A stretch of 64,000 bases of DNA from Ehretia macrophylla (GCA_037974665.1 CM075765.1:18923648-18987647); one strand, 5' to 3'; positions 50,003-62,659 are shown, counted from the first letter of the stretch. Numbers and translations: made by a program. The notes: a model not told the origin generated them from the letters alone.

Positions 50003-53000
50003 ATGGCTTCAATTATGAACCCCTTAGCCCGTATCCTCGATAAAAATTGCTTAACCGGACCGAATTTCAATGATTGGGCACGCAACCTTAGAATCGTTCT
50101 ACGTATGGAAAAGATTGAGTATGTTTTGGACAATGCCCCTCCAGCTAATCTGCCTGAGACAGCCACTGAGGCTGAACGTGAAACTTATGATCAATGGGTT
50201 GTACATGATTTACGTGCTAAGAGTTACATACTTGCATCGATGAATAATGAGTTGCAGCGTCATCATGATAAGATGCCTGATGCCGCAAGCATGATTCGGA
50301 ACTTGCAAGAGCTATATGGTGAACAGAGTCGTACTGTTAGATATGAGATATCTAAAGAATTATTCAGGGCTCGTATGGATGAAGGTTCAGATGTGAACAA
50401 ACACACCCTCAGGATGATTAATTTGATTACTTAGCTTGAGGCGTTTGACTTCACAATGGACTATCAACTCCAGACTGACTTAATTCTACAATCTCTGCCA
50501 CCATCATTTAACCCATTCACCATAAACTTTCACATGAACAAGCTTAAGTGTTCCTTGCCTGAGTTACTAAATATGTTGACCACTGTACAAGGTCAAATGA
50601 AGGGTAAAGGAAATGGGCATGTTCTTGCGGTTGCTTCTACTTCTGGCACCAAGCCAAAGAAGAAGAAGAACAACAACAAGAAGAAAGGCTCAACTCCTAA
50701 AGCTTCGGGTGGTGTGGCTAAAGCAAAGGGGAAGATGAAAGCACCTAAGGGTGTTTGTTTTCATTGTCAAAAAGATGGCCACTGGAAAAGAAACTGTCCT
50801 TTATACCTTCAGGAGTTGAAGGAACAAAAGGCTAAGGTAGCCGCTAATAAAGGTAATATTTCTTTTATGTTTATGATTGAGACTAATTTGTCAATTGGTC
50901 ATCATAATACTTCGTGGATTTTAGATTCTAGTACAACTTCTCATGTTTGTGTTTCTGAACAGAATCTAAGTGATCAAAGTTCGCTTCGGAAGTGTGAAGT
51001 CGTTTTGAAGGTTGGCAACGGGGCAAATGTTGCAGCTTTAGCCAGGGGTAGTTTTGATGTGCATATGCCTACTGGACATGTATTAAATCTTAAAGATGTT
51101 TTGTATGTACCAAATGCAATTAGGAATATCATGTCTATTCCTAAGCTTGCATCGGAAAATTATGAATTTTCATTTGTAAACAATTGCTGTAATATTCGTT
51201 ATAGTAATGAATATGTTGGCAAGGATTTTTTGGTAAACGGTCTTTATCATTTAGATACAAGTCATAGCATAAATGTTACATCTACATCAACTACTACTTC
51301 AAAAGAAAAGCGTCCTCGAGATAACCAAATTAATCCAAGACAATTATGGCACTTAAGGCTTGGTCATATCAATGATAAAAGATTGGCATGGATGGTTCAA
51401 AATGAACTCATTAGTTCATTGGGATGTGAACCCAACCCTACATGCGAATCTTGCATTCTTGGTAAGATGACCAAGTCACCTTTTATTGGACAAGGTATAC
51501 GAGCTACAGAATTGTTAGGATTAATACATAGTGATGTTTGTGGACCGTTTAGGGAAATGGCTCGCGGTGGTTATTACTACTTCATAACTTTTACGGATGA
51601 TTATTCACTATATGGTTATGTATACTTGTTGAAGTATAAGTCTGAAGCTTTTGAAAAATTCAAAGAGTTTAAGGCTAAAGTAGAAAACCAATTGGGAAAA
51701 AGAATCAAAACCTTACGATCAGATCGTGGAGGTGAATACTTGAGTACCGAGTTTCTTGATTATCTCAAAGAGACTTGTATTACCTCACAAACAATGCCAC
51801 CAGCTACACCACAATTAAATGGGGTATCTGAACGTAGGAATCGTACATTAATGGATATGGTACGATCTATGATCAGTTACACGAATCTCCCTATTTCATT
51901 GTGGGGTTATGCACTTCTTACGGCCATTTATCTATTGAATAGAGTTCCATCTAAAGCTGTTCCTACTACACCGTATGAGTTATGGGTTGGTAGGAAACCA
52001 AGTCTTAATCACATTAAGATTTGGGGCTGTCCCGTTTTTGTTAAAAAACTTAAGACGGACAAATTGGAAACTAGATCTGATAAAGGTCGTTTTGTAGGAT
52101 ATCCTAAGGAATCTAAAGGATATTATTTCTATTTTCCTAGTGATCAAAGGATTTTGATCAGCCGTGATGCTATCTTTCTTGAAAAAGAGTTTATTCAAGA
52201 AGGTGGCTCAGGAAGAAAAGTAGAAATAGAGGAATCGTCCTCTGAACCACAAAATGACCCAAATCAAGATTCTGAAACTGTTCAAGACAGTCTAGAACAA
52301 GTCACAACACAGATTCCTCGTACGTCTAGTAGGATATCCCATCATCCTGAAAGATATGGATATCTTCTTGAGGAAGCGCAAAAATTGTTTGTTGTTGGGG
52401 ATAACGATCAAATTGATGATCCTGCTACTTATGAGGAAGCGATACATGATATCGATTTCGAGAAATGGAAACAGGCAATGCAAGTTGAAATAGACTCTAT
52501 GTACTCTAACGATGTTTGGACATTGGTAGACATACCTGAAGGTATCGTACCTATTGGTTGCAAATGGATCTTCAAGAGAAAACTAGGAGCAGATGAAAAA
52601 GTTGAAACTTTTAAAGCTAGACTCGTTGCAAAAGGTTATCGTCAGAAACAAAGTGTTGATTATGACGAGACTTTTTCACCGGTTGCTATGCTGAAGTCTA
52701 TTCGCATAATGCTTGCAATTGCCGCATACTATGATTATGATATATGACAAATGGATGTTAAAACCGCGTTTCTTAATGGATATCTTGAGGAAGATATCTA
52801 TATGGAACAACCTGTCGGTTTTGAATCCAAACATCATAAAGTATGCAAGCTTAAGAGATCGATTTATGGTCTCAAACAAGCTTCCCGATCTTGGAACATC
52901 AGATTTAATGATGAAATCAAGGAGTTTGGTTTCATTAGAAATGATGATGAACCCTGTGTTTACAAGAAGGTTAGTGGGAGTGCGATCAATTTCCTCATCT

Positions 53001-53988
53001 TGTATGTAGACGATATACTGATCATGGGAAATGACACAGGTCATATGATGTCCACAAAGGTTTGGTTGAGCAATAAATTCTCCATGAAAGATTTGGGAGA
53101 AGCCACTTATATCTTAGGAATTCGTGTCTATAGGGATAGAACGAAAAGATTAATTGGTTTATCCCAAAGCATGTACATAGAAAGGATCTTGAAGAAATTC
53201 AAGATGGAGGGTTCTAAGAAAGGTCTCTTGCCTATGAGGCACGGTGTGCATCTCTCTAAAGAAATGTCTCCTAAAACCGACGAAGAACGACAACGCATGG
53301 AAAGAATACCATATGCTTCCGCCATAGGTAGTCTCATGTATGCCATGCTATGTACACGACCTGATCTTGCTTATGCAGTAAGTGCTACGAGCAGATATCA
53401 GTCTGATCCAGGTGATGGTCACTGGATAGCTGTAAAACACATCCTTAAGTACTTGAGAAGAACTAAGGATTTAGTTTTAATCTATGGAGGCGGTGAACTC
53501 CGTATTGAAGGATACACTGATTCAGATTTTCAATCTGATAGAGATGATAGAAAGTCTACATCAGGATTCATTTTTGTATGTAATGGAGGAGCAGTCAGTT
53601 GGAAGAGTTCCAAACAACCTGTGACTGCTGATTCCACTACTGAAGCCGAGTACATTGCTGCATGTGATGCTGCAAAAGAAGCAGTTTGGATGAAGAAATT
53701 CTTAAAAGAGCTTGAAGTTGTTCCATCCATTGAAATGTCGATACCTTTGTATTGTGATAACAATGGGGCGATTGCACAAGCCAAGGAACCGAGATCTCAC
53801 CAAAAATCCAAACATATTGAAAAGAGGTTTCATATCATTCGAGAGATTGTTGCTCGAAAATATATAAGCTTGCAGAAAGTTCCAACCCTAGATAATGTAG
53901 CTACCCACTCACGAAAGCTTTGAGTCAGTCACAGCTGGATCGTCATCTTGAGAAGATGGGTATACGATACCATAGTATGATGCGTTAG
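50003..53988 (+). pseudogene. Copia gag-pol polyprotein, inactivated
   Basis: The frame starts MASIMNPLARILDKN (ATG 50003). Gag is followed by a lysine-rich patch and zinc knuckle CFHCQKDGHWKRNC (50756-50797). Next come protease WILDSSTTSH (50915 on), integrase with H..H..C..C (HLRLGH ... CESC), the D-D-E residues (HSDVCGPF, TDDYS, NGVSERRN), and reverse transcriptase with YVDD at 53003-53014. RNase H follows with GYTDSDFQSD and STTEAEYIAA. Defects: TAG at 50432-50434, TGA at 52745-52747, loss of one base near 53902 that shifts the last ~28 codons (TAG 53986-53988), and the protease DSG motif read as DSS (50924-50932). All other parts stay in frame. The lineage within copia is not assigned. 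Confidence 0.95.
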
Positions 53989-54012
53989 CCTTTTGTAATA
54001 CTACATTAGTGC

Positions 54013-54023
54013 AAGTGGGAGAT
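54013..54023 (+). promoter_or_regulatory. Polypurine tract of the nested copia element
   Basis: AAGTGGGAGAT lies directly before the 3' LTR, the position of the plus-strand primer. Confidence 0.88.
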
Positions 54024-55976
54024 TGTTAGCGATATGCCCTAATGCTATGTGGTTAGATGACCTATTTTTTGGCATTTTATGTAAACTTGTATATTTATCA
54101 ATGGCAGTTTATGGATGTTCATATTCTCCGCTTTTATATTATATGAATGTGTCCCCTGATATTCTTGTAAAAGAAATATATTCCAAAATGCGTTGGAATA
54201 TCTTGGCATGTTTCTTGCGTATATAGAATATCTAAAACTATTCGTAGTCCTTAGATTATTTGACCGGGACTAGAATAATCTATTATGGACTATCACGTGA
54301 ATTGTTACCTTTGATTGATATTAGATATTAATGGTAAATGATGGTGAGCCATGAGCCATAACAACATATGATGCAATTAGCAATCACGTGAATGATTATT
54401 AGTAGAATAGATCATTGAATGTGACATGAGTAACAAACTACATGACTTCGGATTAATAGTTTGTTATTCGTTGTGAATGTACATGTAATCCTTAGACTTG
54501 AGAAATTACGGCTGTAACATATATTGGAATTTAATATTAGCACTTGGACAACACTTGTCTTTGACTTGTCAAGATAAGTTACGACCTCTTGCATATTATC
54601 TTTCTAGTATAGTGGTTGACAGGTAATTGTCGAGAAAGGATCTATTAACCTCCGGTGTGAGGTGATGTCCTATGCAATCTAATTTCGGTTGTATAATGAG
54701 GAAGTCCTTGGCCAAGGCATGGATGATGGAAAAGTGTTTCCATGAATGTCATCTCTCATTCTACCCTATTAGATGTTTGCATTATTATCGAGTTTATAGA
54801 CTTAATCTTTTCATGGTCTTTGCTCGATTAGGACGTATTAATAGAAGGATTAAACTGTACAATTATTCGCGACTATAAATAGATTCACCTGTTTGACTTC
54901 ATTGCTATATAAATTGTCTTGATACGTTGCTAGACGTCACTCCAGAACGTGATGGCATTTTGGGAATGGCAGAGATATTCCCAAAAATATATTAAAGTCG
55001 TTTAATGTTCCCTCATTGCTATATGGCGGTGAATCTAGAGAGTCACACACAATAAAGCGAATTGAATAAGTTTCGGATAAGCTTGAATTTGGTTTTGAAA
55101 CGTTAAAGTGTTAACGTTGGCAATGCTCGGCCATTAAGTAGTAATGGGCCGAATGTGTAAATATTTATAAGTGTTGGGACAAAAGTGCAAATACGGAAAG
55201 TTAGTTTCCTTAATTTAAACTAATAATGATTAGATTAAATTAAATGTACAAATACAAGATTAATAAAGTATATATACATGTATATGATATGTATATATAC
55301 ATATTAGTCTTGAAAAATGAAGATGCCAAATAGATGGCTAAGATTGTTCCAAATTATCAAGTTGACCATTATTTTTGAAATCAATGGTTAAGATAAAAGA
55401 AGACAAAGCACATGTTTTGATGCATTGAGAAGTGCAATTGTTGTCTTCTAAATACACTACATACAATGCATAAAACAAGGAACACATTACACAAGGCATG
55501 CATAGCAAAACACAATGCATTGAGAAGAACAATTTTGTCTTCTCTTTTTATCGTGCAATTTTCATCCATTGCATGTGCAGCCCAAGAAGAGGTTTCAATT
55601 TTTCAGAAAAAACTCTTATTCTAGCATAAAAACATCCCAAAGAAGACTAGCATAAAACCTTTGGTGATTAAGGAACTCATACAAGCTTGTGTGGACAACC
55701 TAGAGCTCTTGCATTTGTGGGAGGACTTGTCAAAGCTTGTTCATCATCTTCATTATCATCTTTGCAAGATCTACAAGAGGTATATCTAAATCTACCTCTT
55801 TACTATATAGATATATGCTTGAATATATGCTTACCATATGTTAACCACATGAAATCAAAAGTAGAGTTTTTGGATGAATATAGATTTGGGTTTAGAAATT
55901 TTTTAAAGTCTAGTCATGGATTCTTCTTGGTTTTAATCTATATGATTCCATAACTCTAAAAAGAAAGATTCTTTCA
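54024..55976 (+). repeat. 3' LTR of the nested copia element
   Basis: 1,953 bases, the partner of 46157-48110. Differences cluster in the last ~100 bases (eight or nine near 55870-55925), otherwise they are scattered. Confidence 0.95.
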
Positions 55977-55981
55977 TACCT

Positions 55982-56221
55982 AACATCACTATTATACTTT
56001 ATCTAAACTAATATATCATCATTACACCTTTAAATAAAATAATACTAATCTTTAACACCTTGCAAAGCATTAGTAAAATCAATCTCAAATTGAGTTGTAT
56101 TCTTCAGTGGCTGACTCAAAACCAACTTGAGTTTCTCGCTTGAATATCAGATACTTGTCAGCTGATATAACGTATTTCTTCTGACACAACGTTATCAACA
56201 AATATCCATACTTTCACAACA
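55982..56221 (-). repeat. 3' LTR of the older element, proximal part
   Basis: This continues the LTR begun at 46005-46156 after the five-base target duplication. It matches 61296-61535 with about seven differences. On the minus strand it begins TGTTGTGAAAG. Confidence 0.92.
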
Positions 56222-56232
56222 CTCCCCCTTGG
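56222..56232 (-). promoter_or_regulatory. Polypurine tract of the older element
   Basis: CCAAGGGGGAG on the minus strand abuts the start of the 3' LTR. Confidence 0.8.
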
Positions 56233-57039
56233 ATATTTATTGCTTTAGAATATGCCTCATTAAAAACCTTGTCAAGAAAATCCAATGGGATAAAAACTTG
56301 ACGAAGGGAAAAGAGTACATTATTCTTATGAGAAATAATATTTTACTTGGTCTGCCTCGTTAAAACCTTACCATAGAAAAATCCAGTGGGATAAAAATTT
56401 TGGTGAAGGAAAAAGAGTACAGTTCATGGCTCCCCCTCATGGTGACATGAGTCATGATGATAAATCTTTCAGGCGACGCATTCCACATCTTTTAACATGT
56501 GATTTGAAAATTGTTGGTGGACGCTTTAGTGAATAAATATGCTGGATTTTTCACTTTCACTGCTTTAGTGAATAAATCTGCTGGATTTTCATTTTCACTT
56601 TCTTTTGGAATCTATCCATGCAAAAGAACTTTGGCTCGCCATGCTCCTATCATATATAGCGTATTTGTCATGTCTTAGTAAAACCTAATCAGGAAAAACC
56701 CAGTGGGAGAAAAACGTTGATGAAGGAAAAAGAGTACAACTTCACAAATACATTCTCCCCCTCATTACAACATGAGCCATGGTGACAGATCTTACAAGTA
56801 ATGTATTCTACACTTCTGAGCATGTACTTTCTAATCTTTGTTGATAAAACTTTAGTGAACAAATCTGCTGGATTTTCACTTGCGTTTACTTGTTGGATAT
56901 CAATGATACCATTTAAAGCTCATGTGTGTAGAAATATTATAGTCTGATCTTCTTCGTCATGTCACCTTCTGTGTACCACCTCTGATCAGACTATTTCTTT
57001 TGACGGGTAATCCACGTAATTCCCGAACATAGATCTCAA
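56233..57039 (-). other. 3' untranslated internal region of the older element
   Basis: Three diverged copies of a block are present (CCTCATTAAAAACCTTG / CCTCGTTAAAACCTTAC / AAAACCTAATCAGGAAAAA, each followed by AATGGGA or CAGTGGGA and AAGAGTAC) near 56253, 56348 and 56680. Such blocks are commonly seen downstream of pol in plant copia elements. No protein is encoded. Confidence 0.6.
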
Positions 57040-57450
57040 CCAATATATATTCTCAACTAGCCTAATGAATTGCCAGAATCCCAGCATGATCTGAAGATGC
57101 AAACTTCATGGATTGTCACAATATAGATATCACCATATAGACTATCTGTGATCTTGTTTTGTGGGAGTCAGATAAATGGTCAGCATCTACAGGGCCAACT
57201 TATGATGATTTCAACCATCTTGGATACGATAAGTCCATATTTGATGTTCCACATAGATAGAATGACATGTGCTCAATTTTATTCCAATGACTTCAGGTTG
57301 GAATCACACTATATTTTGCTAACAAATTAACGGAAGATAATTTTTCTGGCCTTCTATTATTAGTAAGATACATCAGTGGACCAATAAGACTGAGATATGG
57401 TACTTCAGGACTAATAGTTATCTCATTATATTTCCAATCGTCCTTTTCAA
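57040..57450 (-). pseudogene. Decayed copia pol (reverse transcriptase end / RNase H) of the older element
   Basis: On the minus strand, 57440-57360 gives EVPYLSLIGPLMYL. Further on there are fragments corresponding to the copia 'SHWN.I.H....L.GT..M.L' and 'DADHLSDSHK.RSQ' RNase H segments. They are scattered over frames with stops. This identifies the element as Ty1/copia on the minus strand and shows heavy decay. Confidence 0.75.
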
Positions 57451-57791
57451 TATTAGGACAGTAGTCATATAATCTTTATCACTCTAATGCTTTCCATATT
57501 ATTTTGTCAGTGAGTACTCGATCTTCATGTCAACAAACTCTCACTTGTATAGGCTCTTCAGGAGCCTCTATTCAAGAATCATTAGCATATATTTCAGCAA
57601 TAATTAATAAACTTAAATTGTAAGGTAGTAATGCAATGGACAACAAATAGAGATCTACAAGAAGATAATACATCTTAACATGATATATGACAAACAAAAT
57701 ATCAACATATACTAAGAAGGTTATACCCCAAAAATATTTTCATTTGTACAAAGATCTTTGTAATCGATTACTTTTCCCGGGATTTCGAGTC

Positions 57792-57875
57792 ATATGCTTC
57801 AGGCATAGTAAGTTCTTCAAGAACTTCAATATCATATGCTTCATGCATAATAAGTTCTTCAAGAATTTCAATATC
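57792..57875 (-). repeat. 42-bp tandem repeat in the older element
   Basis: Two adjacent 42-base units (57792-57833 and 57834-57875) each encode, on the minus strand, an acidic 14-residue unit of the form DIE(V/I)LEEL(T/I)M(P/H)EAY. They lie just upstream of the reverse transcriptase remnant, where copia elements have an acidic linker. Confidence 0.8.
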
Positions 57876-58046
57876 AATATCACGCAATTATGTTGGCAAG
57901 TTGTTGCCATTTTCATGAGAAGAAGCATAGGAACATATTCATACATTGATAATGGTATTACAGTCACCATATGAGGATATAATTCAAAGCGTACCTACAT
58001 GGCATACTAACCGGTTCGATGCAAAGCTTTAATCAATTTAAGGGAA

Positions 58047-58138
58047 TGGTACACTCCTTGCAAGTATCTAGATAACTGTATGGTAGAATGGTACTCCTTG
58101 CAAGTATATAGATAACTATCTGGTATACTCCTTGCAAT
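58047..58138 (+). repeat. Tandem repeat ACTCCTTGCAAGTAT
   Basis: Two and a half units of CTCCTTGCAAGTAT(C/A)TAGATAACT with 35-45 base spacing. Confidence 0.7.
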
Positions 58139-60059
58139 ATCCAAGTGTTGTGGGATTGAAAATAACATAATTGAAAATAACATAGCATAGATGCTCCCTC
58201 TCAATCCCACACCCGAGAAATGCACATATCTTTCTAGTAGATATGGGATTGTATATAATACTTGAGTATATTACTTGAAGCACTATCTCTCCCTTAAAAA
58301 CATGGAGCAAAACAATAAAAAGAGAAGACAACATTTCTTAAATTAAGGTTATAACCAATCATGCTCATCATCTCTTTAAGAATATACTTCTCCTTTTTAC
58401 ATAAAGACATACTTGTTAGTGGACATCTCAACTATAATGATTAAATTAATGAAAATAAAGACTCGTCTGGAGCGCTTTTATTGTCATAGCCAAGTCTTAT
58501 CGGAATCCGACTTTAATATTTCCAAAGTATAACATATATATGCATGAAGTGCAAACAAAACAACCTAAGTGAGCATTAGTGTATATGTGAGAAATCTGGC
58601 AGATTTGTGCGACTGGATTGTAAAACACGTTTGACATAGTAAACGTTGTCCAAATTGGCTGAAATTTTTACACGATATACCCAAGACCTAGAGGAACAAA
58701 TTCTCTTTTATGTGCCAGGTCTAATTATATCGTTAAGAGTTGTCTAAAAATCCAAAACAGTGAGTTTCTGATTTTCGCGTAGGTGCAGGCAGCTTGCACA
58801 GTTAATTTCTAAAGACCATAACTTGATGAATATAACTCCGAATTAGGATCCGTTTGAGCCTAAACCCATCTATACTTAATGAACTATAAGACTGTACATT
58901 TTCAGAGCTTTTAGAGACCATTTAAATAGGTAGATGAATCAGAAAAGATAGGTATGTGCAGTTTAGAATTTCAGCTTATAACATTCAGATCATAGGAATT
59001 AACAACATTCTAAATCTAATGAAATGAATCATTATGATTAATATAAACCACCTGCACATTAATTGCCACGCCAAACCAAATTTATATTATGAGAGTATGT
59101 GTTGACTCTCCACTGATTAGTTTAGTGGATATGCCTTTCATGATCTTAATGAGGCTCCACTTTCTATATAGTAATATAAAGTTCACTACCATAACCATGT
59201 AGGCTTAGCATTTGCATTAGAAGCACATTTATGTGTTACTACATTATTTTACAACCAAATGGAAAGCTATATATGGGAGTGGTTAAAGCATTAATTAAAC
59301 TCAAGCTTTATGCCCACAAAATTGGAAAGAACATCTTCATAAAAGATATCGATAAGCTTAAAATAAAATGAGGTACTAACTATGAGTTATAACCTCAAGA
59401 CAAGATGTGATCTATTTTAATCCTTTCTATGAAGGGCTCGATTGTCTTTCCAGTAACATTACTTGCAAGGCAAGTACATAGAAAACTCTTAATAGATGAA
59501 TCGTAAAGTATATTAACCAAAAGAATTAATGATAAAAGATCATATATTCTGGTAGATACTTAATTTTATGGAAATCGTCATTTCCAGGAAATCGTCATTT
59601 CCGGGTACCTTAGTCTCCCCAGGGACTATTATTCGTTAATCTCTTCCGGGATTATGAGTTTACCAACGTCGGTTGGTCCTATAAATTCTGTCATGTGCCT
59701 TAAAGATATCGAATCTTCGAGATTCACAATTTCTGTATTTCTTATGTGTTATCCTTTTGCAAAGGTATAATATCTCTCGCACTGACAGGTATAACATGCT
59801 TCTAGCATACCTTAGATGCATATGCTATGGTATTTGCTATATGTCCTTCTAGGACATGAATTTGTGTCGACACCTTCATAGCGAGTAATTGTGATTTCAC
59901 AACATTCTTTGCATCTGGTAAATTATTTGCAATACTCTGCAATTGAATAATCTCTGGAACTTCAAGTTCACATTGCTTATTGTATTCCAACCTATATTAC
60001 AGTGAGGTATCAAAGATGCATCATGGTGAACTTCAGGTTCCTTCAAGATATCTCACGTG

Positions 60060-60490
60060 AAACTTCAGGTTTCGAGGATTTAGGTCCATTCACTTTAGGG
60101 AATTAGCGATTATATTTACTTCAGAGATTTTGCAATTTTGATTCACTTCGGGAATCTAATTTCATTCATTTTGGAGAACATAACTTTATTCACTCCGGGG
60201 AATATAGTTTCATTTGCTGCAAGGAATGTAATTTTATTTTCTTCAGGAAAACAAATATTATCTTCTTCAAGGGATTTCAATTTCATTCACTTCAGGGAAT
60301 TTAATTTCACTCATCTTTAGGAAATTTCAATTATATTCCTTTAAGGAATTTCTATTTCATTCACTTCAGGGAATGAAGTTCTACCCACTTTAATTTTATT
60401 ACCTTCAGGCACTTCAATTCCGATTCACTTTCAAAAATCAAATTTCAATTCATATCGGGGAATCTTAGTTCCCTTCACTTCAAGAAATGG
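60060..60490 (-). repeat. Degenerate ~24-bp minisatellite in the older element
   Basis: About a dozen or more units of the type CTTCAGGGAATTTAATTTCA vary in sequence and length (24-27 bases). On the minus strand many units read (F/I)PEVNEI(K/E), an eight-residue repeat, now interrupted by stops. Confidence 0.7.
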
Positions 60491-61125
60491 TATTAAGCCA
60501 ACTGAAAAATTTGGCCTTAAATAAATTCCAATGGCATTTTCACCGTAACAAATACAATATATAATCATTCGAAAATAAAATAATAAAGGAAAAATACTTT
60601 TATGCAATCTACTGGAATGTATTATTCTTTTCTTTAATTATTTCCTTCAAGCATATAATAAACACATGTATCGCAAAAACTATTAACAGCAATTCATCAC
60701 AATAACTTTTGCATACCATGTATTATTTTAATATTGATCATCAAATCATCAAATAGTATTTTAATATTGATCATCATAGATCTTGCAAAGATACCCAACG
60801 CCATAGGCCTTTCATTTGGGTTCAATAGCAAAAGTTATTGAGTTTAATATCTAAATTGTAAAGACTTGGACATAAGCAAAATAATTCTTTATCATCAAGT
60901 TCTAAAACTTGAGGCAATAACAGAGAAACGTCAAAGACAGTAAGTGCTCATATTAAACACCATGTATTCCTAATCAATTATGATAGTGAATGAGTTGCAG
61001 TATAGAATTTACTCTGCAGATGCAATAAAGTATACAATATTGAAGAGTAATAAAAGTAAACAGAGAAGTTACTTGACTTTCCTACCTTCCGTTTCTTTGC
61101 CCTTTTAGTTATTGAATAATGGTAG

Positions 61126-61143
61126 AGTCTCGTGCTGATAACG
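61126..61143 (-). promoter_or_regulatory. Primer-binding region of the older element, non-standard
   Basis: Directly inside the 5' LTR the minus strand reads CGTTATCAGCACGAGAC. It lacks the TGG start expected of a tRNA 3'-end primer site, so the primer is not assigned. Confidence 0.5.
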
Positions 61144-61535
61144 TGTTATGAAATATAATAATAACGTAAACAATATAACTGAGAGAATATTGTAAACATA
61201 TCAAAGATTAAAATCTGTTTGCTTTCTCATTTCTCATTCTCTTCATCCTCTCTGCATACAACATATTTATACAACAAAAGTTGCTTTCATTACCTAACAT
61301 CACTATTATACTTTATCTAAACTAATATATCATCATTACACCTTTAAATAAAATAATACTAATCTTTAACACCTTGCAAAGCATTAGTAAACTCAATTTC
61401 AAATTGAGTTGTATTCTTCAGTAGCTGACTCAAAACCAACTTGAGTTTCTCGCTTGAATATCAGATATTACTCAGCTGATATAACGTATTTCTTTTGACA
61501 CAACGTTATCAACAAATATCCATACTTTCACAACA
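61144..61535 (-). repeat. 5' LTR of the older element
   Basis: Intact 392-base LTR (plus strand TGTTATGAAA ... CTTTCACAACA), the partner of 46005-46156 plus 55982-56221. Confidence 0.93.
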
Positions 61536-62659
61536 CATTATACAAAGTGGCCATTTGTAACTGGGGATAAAACTCCTAGTCACAATGTTTACCACCATCA
61601 ATCTAGGGTGGCTCATACTTAATCTTACATGGCTCCCGCAGATGCTTAACTTGAGAGCAATCAACATCATCAGAAAATAAAAGTCTTCTAGCAATATAAA
61701 TAATTCACCAATAACAAAGATAAACAATAAAAAGATACATATAGGAAAAAACAAATAAAAAATTAACAATATATAAGAAATTCACCAATAGTAAAGATAA
61801 ATAATAAAAAGACACATACAAGGGAAAAAAGAATAAGAATTAGAAATAGTACCTTAAGCACTTCAAAAAAGAAGTCAAAAGGTAATCAGCAAAATCCTAT
61901 TGACAAGGGTAAAAGATTGAGATAAACATTAATATAAAAGAAATATATCGTAAATGTTCAGCAAAAGGCTTGTAATATGTATTGTTTAACGATCCCCCAC
62001 TCTTAAGGTAAATAGTTAAGCGATAAGCAGTATAATAATTTAACTAAGGACCTGTAATCGAAAAGAGAAAGCCAACTAATAGAGAGAAAGAGAAAGCAAA
62101 AAAGATTAGAAAAAGAAAGTTTTCATGAATTTCATTCCTTTGGCTGGTCATTTTCTAGCAGTGTCTAATGACAAAGATGATAAAGAATAAAGCATTGAAC
62201 TTTATAAATTATAACCATTCCTCAAACTATGATAATTCCTCACCTAAAAGTACATAGTTTAATTCACATTGCCTTAAAAGTTTCAATTCTTGACGCATAT
62301 GTTCCGCAATATAGTCAATTGAACAAATGATACCATATTGAAGCTTAGCAATTGCCGACTGTGAAACAAAACATGTAAAACCCTCTAGTAATATCCAAAT
62401 TCCAATATATGCCTATTTAAAAATACTAATCAAATAATTGGCACCTTAAACTCTATATTGGTTTGTTCAAAACTTGCTTGAAATAAGTTGGTAATTGGGC
62501 TCCACCAACTGAGTTTCTAAGTAGGTTACTGAAGTTCTTTAATTTATCAGATTTAATACAAACTGGAGTCCCTAAATATGACAGACGATATCTGCTGAAT
62601 TCATGAACAAGAAAAAAACACATCATTCAGAAGCATGTATACAAACAAAATATACAGAA

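Larger units (their letters stand above)
46157..55976 (+). mobile_element. Full-length Ty1/copia retrotransposon nested in the older LTR
   Basis: The 9,820-base element has long terminal repeats at 46157-48110 and 54024-55976, both TGTTAGCG...TTTCA. A primer-binding site sits two bases after the 5' LTR, there is one polyprotein frame in the order gag, protease, integrase, reverse transcriptase, RNase H, and a polypurine tract precedes the 3' LTR. The target duplication TACCT (46152-46156, 55977-55981) is perfect. The order of domains (integrase before reverse transcriptase) makes it Ty1/copia. Premature stops and a frameshift show that this copy cannot move by itself. Confidence 0.96.
46005..61535 (-). 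mobile_element. Older Ty1/copia LTR retrotransposon, interrupted by a younger one
   Basis: Two ~392-base LTRs bound the element: 61535-61144 (5' LTR on the minus strand) and 56221-55982 plus 46156-46005 (3' LTR, split by the nested insertion). A perfect five-base target duplication CATTA flanks it (46000-46004, 61536-61540). Without the nested insertion it is about 5.7 kb. A polypurine tract (CCAAGGGGGAG on the minus strand, 56232-56222) precedes the 3' LTR. The internal region has no long open frame, only diverged copia pol remnants. A hand count gives about 14 differences between its LTRs (about 3.6%). Confidence 0.92.
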
